This document shows, piece after piece, positions 54,583 to 64,000 of a DNA stretch of 64,000 nucleotides (its first letter is position 1; each line of letters starts with the position of its first letter). The notes below the pieces were generated by a model. It was not told where the DNA came from. It saw only the letters and a program-made list of their open reading frames with translations, and made no database searches. Made by a program: the position numbers and the translations under genes. This stretch comes from Tipula vernalis (taxonomy: Eukaryota; Arthropoda; Insecta; Diptera; Tipulidae), in assembly GCA_958295665.1 (NCBI GenBank), contig OY282560.1, positions 305,765,236-305,829,235 on the forward strand. Direction: 5' to 3'.

Positions 54583-56097
54583 TATCAGTGCCAGTGTATT
54601 AAAGGCCGTTTTAGTAATATTGCTACCTATGTATGTGTTATAGGATCACAAACAAAAATATTTACATACAAAACGTAAAAAGTTCCATGGAAAAAAAAAT
54701 TTTTTTTTGATACTTTTTCGTTTCGCATTTAATAACTTTTTAAATAAGGCCAAAAATGAATTTTCATTCCATTGACAATAAACTAGGGTATTGAATTATA
54801 ATATTGGGCAAAAAAAAAATAATTATTGTTGAATATTTTGCATATTTTCATTCAACGCCGTTTCACTGTTTTCTAAAATTTTTGTCTATAAAACTGCGAG
54901 AGAGACTAAAATCAAAACAAAAAAAATTAACAAAACAAAATGTATGAAAATAAAATGATTTTGTTTATTTTCTTTAGTATTGCGTTGCAACTCATGATAA
55001 TGTTCCTGTACGATGTTATGTTCAAGGGTGGGGAAATTATAGATCAGTATATACAGAGAAAATATAAAAAGCGAGATTTTTATTTTAGTTGTTAGTACTT
55101 TCCTGATTGTGCGATTACATTTACGACATGAGAAATGCGTAATTTGCTTTTGCTGATTGTGCGATTAAGAAATGCGTAATCCGTTTTTTGCTTTTTTTAT
55201 AAACAAATTTTTTTTGTAAACCATCGATTATTAGAAATTAGGTTATTGAATTATAATATTTCATTTTTACTGTAATATTTTGCGCCTAAATAATTAAAAA
55301 TGTACAAAACTCAAATTTGAAACAAAAAAAAAGTTTGTAAAAATTACATACTATATCTAAAAAATGCATTACTATGAATTTTTACATTTTTAGAACATAT
55401 AGTTTTATCAATTTATAATTTTTCAGTCGTAAAAAATGACACTAATAATTACTAATAATATTTTAATTACGTTATCTAATTGCTAGTAATCGATCGTATA
55501 AATGAATGTTGTACATAATATAAGAAAAGCAAATTACGCATTTCTCATGTCGTAAATGTAATCGCACAATCAGGAAAGTACTAACAACTAAAATAAAAAT
55601 CTCGCTTTTTATATTTTCTCTGTATATACTGATCTATAATTTCCCCACCCTTGAACATAACATCGTACAGGACCAACCTATCATTATGAGTTGCAAAGCA
55701 ATACTAAAGAAAATAAACAAAATCATTTTATTTTCATACATTTTGTTTTGTTAATTTTTTTTGTTTTGATTTTAGTCTCTCTCGCAGTTTTATAGATAAA
55801 AATATTAGAAAACAGTGAAACGGCGTTGAATGAAAATATGCAAAATATTCAACAATAATTATTTTTTTTTTGCCCAATATTATAATTCAATACCCTAGTT
55901 TATTGTCAATGGAATGAAAATTCATTTTTGGCCTTATTTAAAAAGTTATTAAATGCGAAACCAAAAAGTATCAAAATTTTTTTTTTTTTTCATAGAACTT
56001 TTTACGTTTTGTATGTAAATATTTTTGTTTGTGATCCTATAACACATACATAGGTAGCAATATTACTAAAACGGCCTTTAATACACTGGCACTGATA
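54583..56097. mobile_element. Foldback element with 570-base arms
   Basis: Arms 54583-55154 and 55527-56097 are near-identical inverted copies, starting tatcagtgccagtgtattaa and ending with its complement. The central 370 bases are AT-rich. The edges suggest a TA target. No transposase is encoded. Confidence 0.9.
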
Positions 56098-57423
56098 ACA
56101 CAATATATACTTATTTTCGGCATCGAACTATTTAATTTATGAATGAAGGAATTGAAAACGTAGAAAATATTTCATTCATGGTTTTATCTAATTTTGTGCT
56201 ACTTCTACGAAATTTTATTTATTTTTCCTTTCATTCAAAATATGCAAATAGTTTCTGCAGGCTAAACTTGTATTACAGGGTAACCCAATCCTATGAAATT
56301 AAAAATAAATCAAATAATAATTTTTTAAGATTGTTTTTATTTTAAATAAATAAATAATCTAAGCTTTTTATTTCAATACAATCTAAAAATGAATGTTTAA
56401 AAAATCAGAAAATTTTGATTTTCAAAACGAATAAAAAATAAAAACATTTATTTTAGAAATTTGTGCAAAATGCATTTTGTGAAGTAAAATTCAGATCATC
56501 AGTTGCTTTTCATTTATTCAATAAGAAGTAAATAAAAGCAACTGATGATGCGAATTTATGTTCACGATATGCACTATGCATAAATTTTTAAAATATGTAA
56601 ATGTTTTTACATATTTTGTAAACCAAAATTTGATGGTTTTTTAAACTTTCATTTTTAAATTGTGTGTGATTTACGGTAGGTATTCCTAAATTAAACAACG
56701 GTTTGAAATTCAAAATCATTTTGGAAAATAATCAATACAATTTGTATTAAATTTTTATTCTAGAGAAAAGTACAGATGATATAGTCCAGTTAATCTGTAA
56801 AAAAGGTTAAAAATGGGAAATCGATTAGTTCGGAACACCCTTAAAATGGGAAAACACTCTTCAATTCTACCTACTTTTTAAATATTTTACAAATTGTTAA
56901 CTTTTTCAACATAGCATTTTTATTTAACTAGACCAAATATGAAATGTTCAACTTCTGTTGGAAACAATGAGCTTGTCAGGTTAAACATGAAAAAAACGAT
57001 TTTTTTGCTAATTTACTTATTTTATTTGTTTAAAATTTTTAATTCAATTATTTCTTTCGGTCATTTAACCAAATATAATTATTGAACAATTAAATTAACA
57101 ATTTTCAGTTCATTTTAACAATTAAAATTAAGACAATTTTGCAAGTTCAGTTTCGATCTGAATGAGAATTATGAAAAATTTAATTTTTTTTCCATCTCAT
57201 GCTATAGCGACTTAATTGTTAATTGCAGATACATTTATTAGTACATTAATACAAAACAAAAAGATAGCCAATACCAAACTGCCAACGCTTTTTGGGCACA
57301 TTTTTGTTGGAAATGGGGTGATTTCGAATTCCGAGTTTTAACTTAAGCGACAAGTTTTCAATAATATTTAAGCCCGGTGATGTGTGGTATTTTCATAACT
57401 TCGAGACAATTAAACAAAAGTCA
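56098..57423. other. AT-rich stretch with one short hairpin
   Basis: atcatcagttgctttt (56495-56510) pairs perfectly with aaaagcaactgatgat (56534-56549). Otherwise no gene or element was recognised. The frame 56139-56345 is low-complexity. Confidence 0.35.
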
Positions 57424-57914
57424 TTATTTGACGATATAAGATGAACGTACCGGATCGTTCTCCTGATAAATTTCGAAGCAATCTTTAATTCTTAACACTC
57501 CAAGGGTTAAAAAGCTTTTTTTTGTCTGATACATACCCCACGCCATTTCATCATGCCCACATTCATGTTTCACTGCATATTTTACAGAACTATATTTTCG
57601 GCCGAATTCATTTATTGATGCCAATCGATAACTAATAATAAACTTTATCATTAAAATTAACAAAAATAATTACATAAAACTAGATTAAGAAACGCTTAAG
57701 AAGAATAGTTTTCAATTTTGGTGCAGAATATAATATTTTCAAAACTTTTACATCGATTTTCCCAAAATGCGTTTTCTCTCGTTATGTAAATCAAGTTATG
57801 TACGGCTGCGTTGAATTTATTGAATATTAATTCATCATTCCATTTGGGATTCGAAGCCAAAAATATTAAAGTTACTCTCATCTGAGAATATAATATAATG
57901 CTGAAGTAGTACAC
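57424..57914 (-). pseudogene. Possible broken, very divergent relative of the 160-aa family
   Basis: Two minus-strand open pieces in succession: 57914-57696 (NDELIFNKFNAAVHNLIYI ... FENIIFCTKIENYSS, stop) and 57663-57424 (SINEFGRKYSSVKYAV ... KDCFEIYQENDPVRSSYIVK, stop). The first has an F..KF followed 28 residues later by FCT, as copy 4 has HKF then FCTIQK after 30. The second ends with an NDPVRSSY resembling DDPLRGVY. The join is interrupted by a stop with no good splice pair. The likeness is weak and may be chance. Otherwise I do not recognise it. Confidence 0.25.
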
Positions 57915-58529
57915 TTTAACCGTGTTTTTTTATATTATTGTTATGAATAAGTTGTTTTTATCTCGCGTTTTGGCCATGGAAATTTGCACCTCGTAAAAGA
58001 CCTCGCAAGGTCTCGGCATGAACTTTTCAGCCATACAGATTTTTCTAACTCAACTCATACGAAATTACGAATTTCGTTAATATACAATATGTATTTTTAT
58101 ATTTTTAAATGCTGCGATTTGGTTGAAGAAAATGTGAAATGATGGAATTTTGTAATGATTACATTTCCTTAAATGCATTTCCGGATTTTCAATTGAAACA
58201 TTAATTTAGGTATGCAGAGATTTATCCCTAGGATAACACCTTCAAGTACAAAAACGGAACAGTGGCATAATAATGACTTGATAAATCTAAAAATAGAAGG
58301 GACAAGGCTCACAAAAAATATAAATTACATCCTAATTGCGTAAGAAGTATGTATATATGGGCTTATCCATTACTTTTTAAAAAAACCGGGCGCATGCATT
58401 TTACTGCATTCACCGATTTATCTGTAACTTTTTTACAGAAAATTAGTCGATGAAAAATGGATTTGTCCAAAATTTGACCCCTTCCTGGCCCACACTTCTC
58501 AAGCTATGATTTTTTGAAGTTAAGAAATT
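57915..58529. other. AT-rich spacer
   Basis: Nothing identified. Confidence 0.3.
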
Positions 58530-59620
58530 GAGTGATTTTAGGCTAATAGATAGGTAACCATTCTACTTAGGTTGCTTTGTTTTTAAAGGTATAGGCCTCA
58601 TTCTCTCCGTTTTCTCGCCCCACTACGTTATAATTTTTTTAAAACATCTAATAGCTCGTTAAAAAAAATCAGGAGTAGTAACGTACGTTTTAATTCCGTA
58701 TTTCACAAATATCTCAGTTTCTGTTTATCATATTAAAAAAAAAGTATGTACCACTTTATTTATTATGAGTTTGCCTTTAAATCTAACATTTTTAAAATTA
58801 TAAGTAGGGGTAAGTTTAGTAGTTAATTTGCACCTTTTTTCATCAACGGGATCACAACTGTGAATTTTTTAACAGTGTTGAACCTACTATTGAGCTTTTC
58901 CATATGCTTCTGAATTTCGTTATGATCTATATAAAATCAAAATTAATCTGAGAGATTTTAATTTTTTTATTATAATATTAAGTTAAAAATGTTCGATTTA
59001 AAGGCAAACTCAAAATAAATAAAGTGGTACATACTTTTTTTTTAACATGATAAACAGAAGCTGAGATATTTGTGAAATACAGAATTAAAACGTGCGTTAT
59101 TACCGCTGATTTTTATTTAACGAGTTATAAGGTGTTTTAAAAAATTATAACACAGTTAGGATCTCAATATCCAAATAAGTATTTCATGAGGTGTTGTGAG
59201 GATAAAACGATGAGCTTCCTTCCAAAAGCTAGTGTAGTTCGGAGTAAAACGAGAAAAGTTACAGAAGTGTAATATTACGATTTCCGAAAAATTGGGTGCA
59301 TTCAAACGCTTGTACCCAACTTTTACCCAAAAAATTAAATGTGGTTCAAAAATTTGTAAAGGTCATGAAAACATGAAAAAACTGAGTATATGTATTTTAG
59401 TAAAAATTCACTGATTTAGCGAAAATTTTAAAACATGCCATTTTCTAATAAAAAAATAAGATTGTACCTTTTGGTGTCGCATTTAGCCAATATTAAATAT
59501 GAGGCTGAAACTGACTTCAAATGAAAGTTCAATAAAACACGATGAGAATGATGCCTATAACATTAAGATAAAGCAACCTAAGTAGAATGGTTACCTATCG
59601 AGAATAGCCTAAAATCGCTC
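58530..59620. mobile_element. Interrupted foldback element
   Basis: gattttaggctaatagatag followed by gtaaccattctacttaggtt at about 58533-58572 pairs with aacctaagtagaatggttac and the sequence up to about 59620. agtatgtaccactttattta (58742) pairs with taaataaagtggtacatact (59015). The right arm contains extra sequence (about 59170-59560), so a later insertion or expansion is likely. Non-coding. Confidence 0.65.
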
Positions 59621-59747
59621 AATTTCTTAATTTCCAAAAAGTATTACTCTTGGAGGGGGAGAGGAGGGAAAATGGAATTAAAAAATGGAAACAATTTTCG
59701 AATTTGCTGTTGCTTAGCGCTTTAACCTAGTTGTTAAAAGCTTCGTT

Positions 59748-60254
59748 TTAGTTATTTAAAGCATCGTCTAATTCGTTCGGCGATATTCTACTGAAATATT
59801 TTTTACAGTGGAAGAATCGCAGCACCCAGTCTTGCGTTCTGATTAATTTCTTAAGGTTCAAAAAACGCTCGAAGTCTGATGCTAGCTGGTAAGGTTTCGG
59901 TGTGTAGGTAATTGTTGTAGCAGTTTGCTGTCTCCACGATTTCCAAAATTTGGTAGACCCCGAAAGATTTAAGTGACCATGGTGAACGGATCCAAGATAA
60001 AGCGTTGCACTGTCGGGGCAATAAGTACTTTCGTCCACAAACGTATTTAACTTGTACGTGTAGGTCTTAGAGTTGGAGAAGTTGCATCTGGGCAAGCGAA
60101 TATTTTCGATAACTACGCCTAACCAGTTATACCACTTTCTCATCTGATCCAGTTGAATCTGCTCGTCCTTCAGGATTAACTTGCCTTGGACAATAAAGTA
60201 ACCGATCCGCCCAAGTGGATCAACAACACCCGCTATGACGCGTGATTTCCACAT
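59748..60254 (-). pseudogene. BEL/Pao pol fragment (RT end to RNase H region)
   Basis: 168 codons, open. VIAGVVDPLGRIGYFIVQGK matches the BEL/Pao stretch after RT (the DPLG.L.P......K pattern). IRLPRCNFS and LNTFVDESTYCPDSATLYL correspond to its RNase H entry (the IPR...HGF.DAS.....AVYL pattern). ASDFERFLNLKKLIRTQDWV matches the segment before integrase. Divergent from the element at 1-4615. It is open by luck or youth, but incomplete on both sides. Confidence 0.65.
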
Positions 60255-60384
60255 ATTTTTCTACTGTTAGTCATCCAGTTAGTTATCGACATAGTGGCGA
60301 TGTATTGTGAAATATTTTCCATATGTTGCTAATGACGGCATACCTTTGTTCACGACCTCCGATTTCGATGGTTGATGGTTGAAT

Positions 60385-60775
60385 TTGAGACCTGTAATTG
60401 TTATGCCAACGGGAATTTAGATCGCTCGAATATTTCTACACATTTCGTGGATAATTTAATTTCTTAGAAAATAACCTGAACTATAGACAACAAATTCATA
60501 GTAAAAAAAAAACGAAAATCTGCAATTGTGATCCGATTTCGATAGTTGATACCTCTCTAAATAGGTATTAAGATCATTCGATTATTCCTACACATTTCAT
60601 AGAAAATTCTATTTTTTGGTAAATCAACTGAACTATTGCAGATTTTCTTTTTCATTACTATGAATTTGTGGTCTTTAGTTCAGGTGATTTTCTAAGGAAT
60701 TAAATTATCCACGAAATGTGTAGAAATATTCGAGCGATCTAAATACCCGTTGGTATGACAATTGCTAGTCTCAAC
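60385..60775. mobile_element. Hairpin MITE, about 390 bp
   Basis: gccaacgggaatttagatcg (60402) pairs with cgatctaaatacccgttggt (60736). atttcgtggataatttaatt pairs with aattaaattatccacgaaat. The inner parts (aaattcatagta / tactatgaattt) also pair. A second, diverged pair near 60535-60610 suggests internal duplication. Confidence 0.7.
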
Positions 60776-63358
60776 GCCTATTGATAGAGTCATCAATTAT
60801 CCTTTCGCACAAACGCTCGTTATAATTTTTGTATCGATGGTTAATTGGGGTGGAACTTTGATTTGTTCGCTGAAAACAAGTTCTGCTGATGTTCACTTAG
60901 GGACTTCTGTGTATATTTAATGATTGCCTTGTCACTGGTTGATAATTACTAAGTGAACATTTTGTATGTTTTCTTAATTTTGCTCTTTGGCACGGAAAAG
61001 AGTTCAAATGAATTGCTCTGTTATTGCATTTATTGATGATTGATGTTATGATGGTGTGTATTCGTGTTAGATTTGTCGCAACACAGTAGTTTAGGTGAAT
61101 TGAATGAAACAGGAATTTCTATTAGTTGTTGTTCGTTGTTTGTGTCGTTTCCTTTAATTTGTCTGATGTCCGTTGTGAGTTGTCCTGCAAAGAGTTTCCC
61201 CATTTAAAGCAAACAATTATTACAAGCACATTGGTTGGTTTAGACTCTGTAGACTAAACGAAACACTAGAATTACCCTCAACAAATTACTGTTGACCAAC
61301 TACAAAAAAAAGATGTAAGTGTCTTTTTTAGAGATTAAAGAGTTTCAAGTTAATTTTCCTGTTGTAATTTTTCATACTATAACAATTTTCCGCATTTTCT
61401 TTTTTTTTTTTACAATTTGCATAACGAAAAGTATATGTGTAGCTTATAGAGTTAGCATTTTTTAACGCACTATACAAAACGAATTTTCTTCGTAACTTTA
61501 AGATTTTCTTTTTTTATACTTCATGTTTTGTTGCCTTTTATCTTGAATAAAATGGATAATTTTTCATATGAATTTTCTCGTCTCTATTTTATTTTTTTAA
61601 TTAAAAAAAACTGTATAATAAAATAATAATTTTAAATAAAATAAATTGAAAACAACAAAAACAGCAATATAATTTTCATTTTTCCTTCCAAGAGTCTCAG
61701 ACAATTAAATTGAAAATCAATTTTCTTTATTTATTTATTTAAACGATGCACACAGTAAATATGTAAACAAAGTTTTCTGATCGTAGAAGATGTGTATCTC
61801 TTTCTATAGAAGTTGTGTATGAATATGAATGAAGAGTTTTTGCTCCCATGAGTATGATAAACCAATCGATATAATTACCTATACGTCAATTCAACCAAAT
61901 AACCATATTGATTCATAATTGTGTTGTAAAATTGAACCATATTGACCAAATCGTATTTCCAAGTGTGGTTTTGATAAATTTTTAATGACATAAATCACTC
62001 AATTTGCTCTAATTAATTATGTATAGTGAAAAATAACATGATATAAAACAAAATATAGAACCACCCACAAGAAACATAACACCCGAGGAAAAAACAAAAT
62101 TTTTTGTTTTATTTTTTTAATTACCTGATGTTACTTTTGCCACTTATTATTACTGATGCTGCACAAATATATTTTGTTTGTGTTTATTTTTCCGTACGGT
62201 GTGCAGTTAAATGTTATTTGATTCGCGCGAGATTTTTTTTTTTTGTAAAACAATAAAATTTCACCACCAACCGCACAAATTTTGCAGCACGTATATATGT
62301 ATTTACCAATGTGCAGACAGAAAATATCTTTAAACCTTTTTGCCATCTCCCTATATACGTGAACATGCATAAATATTTCATATATCTATAGCCAAGCGAT
62401 TATCGTATGTGATCGAATTTTCACAAATTTTTCACATGTGGGTGGTTGTATATTTATATGTACGAGTCCCATGACTATGGTATATACATATGCACAGTTG
62501 TATGGTAAAAGTAAATTTATATAAATAAAATGTGATTTTAATAAAATAAATAAAATTTAATTAATCGAGAAAATAAATAAAAAAAAATTCACGGATGCAA
62601 AAATTTTCATGTAAAATCAATAAATTCGAAGAATGGTTTTGGGTGTAAAGGGTAACAAAATGTAAATTTACGTTATATTGTTGTGCTTTTTAACAGTTTA
62701 TGCAAAATGGATGAAAATTTATTGGCTGAAATTTATATGCCTTTTGCTTAAACGTTGTATGAGATTAAAAAGTATTGTTGAATACAATTTTAAGGATTAG
62801 GGATTGTTAATTTTGATTTGTAGTATAGTAATTTACCGGGATACGGCGAGATCACGATTAGAATTTCTCGCCGATATTTTTTGGGATAAAATATCGCAGT
62901 TCTTTGGCAATTTTGTACAACACAATACATAATTGTTTGAACTATTGTAGTACACGAATAAAATGTTCAATACAATACCAATAGTTGTATGTGGAATAGA
63001 CGAGAAGATGGTGGCATTTGTTGATAACATTTGTCCACCTACTCGAAGTAACCTAACCCATTCGAATCAATAATAATATTTTGAGAGATGGGACCAGCGG
63101 GGACAACTCCAATATATATGGCTCGCAAACAAACGTCAAGCGTAGTCAAACGTCCCAAACAAATCTCAATCGTATAGTCAAAAGTCGCAAAAAAATGTCA
63201 ATCAAGGGTTGCAATCAAATTTGAACAGCGATTTTGATTTTTTTAGAAATTCTGTTAAGATAAAATATATATAAAAAAAACTTTTTAAAATACCACGTTT
63301 TTCTAATGCACTAAAAAGAAGAAAATAATTTTTTTCTGGGCATATAGAATTATCTGGG
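60776..63358. other. AT-rich non-coding stretch
   Basis: A small hairpin (atgttcacttag at 60889, ctaagtgaacat at 60950) and three loose direct repeats of about 30 bases at 63127-63200 (gcaaacaaacgtcaagcgta, cccaaacaaatctcaatcgt) are the only structures seen. Frames at 62131-62370 and 62833-63030 show no recognisable domain. Confidence 0.35.
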
Positions 63359-64000
63359 CATTTATACTTAAAACTAGCACCAATTTTCAACAACTAAAAA
63401 CGTGGGGTGCATTTTAGAAAAGAAAATTGATATCATATTTGAAATTGCTAATAATTTTAAAAAAAGTAAAAGTTCCGTAAATCAATTCTTTATAAAAAAA
63501 TAAAAATAAGTTCTTGGTGTACTTAATGTGAAAATTTAGGGCTTTGATATTAGCATCTTATATTTGTCAACTTTTGTCAAAATCTCTCGTATACCCTGCA
63601 TATCTCGTACAAGATTGAATATCGAGACGACTGAAAAATATTTAGAAGCAAAGCTTAATAAAAAATTATAATTCCCTAATTTATTTTATCAAACACCCGA
63701 GTGGACACTGGATGAATTTGTTTAATAAATGTCTAGTTGTAAGGAAGACTAATGACATGTAAACGTAAAGCGTGTCAATAGTCGTCCTTACAACTAGATA
63801 TTTATTAGACAAACACGTCCAGTTTCCACTTGGGACACATACACCTTAATCATAAATTAGGTAGAGGAAGGTTCTAAGGTAGCAGAATGTTCTAAAAATA
63901 CCATAAGAAGTTAGCCAAATCACATTTATCAATTTTCTTTTCTAAAATGCGCTCCACGTTTTTAGTTGTTGAAAATTGGTGCTAGTTTTAAGTATAAATG
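63359..64000. mobile_element. Inverted-repeat element reaching the window end, with a nested hairpin MITE
   Basis: 63359-63432 (catttatacttaaaactagc ...) pairs almost perfectly with 63927-64000, so the arms may extend past the window. Inside, 63693-63841 is a separate hairpin (atgtctagttgtaaggaag pairs with tccttacaactagatat). Confidence 0.75.

Overview
This window is AT-rich nuclear DNA from an arthropod, most probably an insect. No order or species can be fixed from it. The evidence is the repeat content: BEL/Pao and Ty3/gypsy LTR elements (one with an errantivirus-type Env relic), Jockey-like LINE scraps, a tRNA-headed SINE, Tc1/mariner, pogo/Tigger-like and hAT transposase relics, long (TA)n tracts and many hairpin-forming elements. 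There are no bacterial operons, no CRISPR array, no rRNA and no clear single-copy housekeeping gene.

The only convincing intact protein genes are four copies of one unrecognised family of 150-160 residues: 5595-6077 (-), 19552-20034 (+), 34308-34790 (-) and 53061-53513 (-). Three copies are about 80% identical in protein and the fourth is more divergent. All four are open from ATG to stop, although nearly every transposon reading frame nearby is broken. Each has a probable 74-79 base intron just upstream of its ATG and shared upstream DNA. Copies 1-3 sit in a homologous block of about 1.7 kb. A remnant at 20779-21190 keeps both block edges but has lost the gene, and a broken, very divergent relative may lie at 57424-57914.

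Layout. 1-4615: BEL/Pao element (minus) with 5' LTR and primer-binding site. 5020-6763: gene block 1. 7030-9860: hairpin element, foldback minisatellite, (TA)n and a dispersed repeat. 10970-13025: deleted gypsy element. 14312-17791: palindrome with an intron-containing Tc1 element at its exact centre. 17830-18490: relic A of an unclassified transposon protein. 18893-21190: gene block 2 and the gene-less remnant. 22738-24051: deleted mariner-type element with a piggyBac-like MITE inside. 24070-24750: pogo/Tigger-like relic. 24955-28320: dispersed repeats, hAT relic and (TA)n. 30917-32932: two terminal-inverted-repeat elements. 33790-35447: gene block 3. 35985-37680: relic B of the unclassified transposon. 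37971-42387: terminal-inverted-repeat element containing a 177-base satellite with dimeric higher-order structure plus gypsy and LINE scraps. 42390-44040: MITEs and a LINE scrap. 44190-45930: relic C of the unclassified transposon inside 240-base inverted arms. 46000-51970: mosaic of two degenerate gypsy/errantivirus-like elements. 52030-52505: SINE. 53061-54290: gene copy 4 with a MITE in its upstream region. 54583-64000: foldback elements, a BEL scrap and AT-rich DNA.

How it fits together: this looks like a transposon-dense region in which one small gene family has been duplicated at the DNA level and kept open. Its function is unknown. Everything else is mobile DNA, mostly dead, with repeated nesting.
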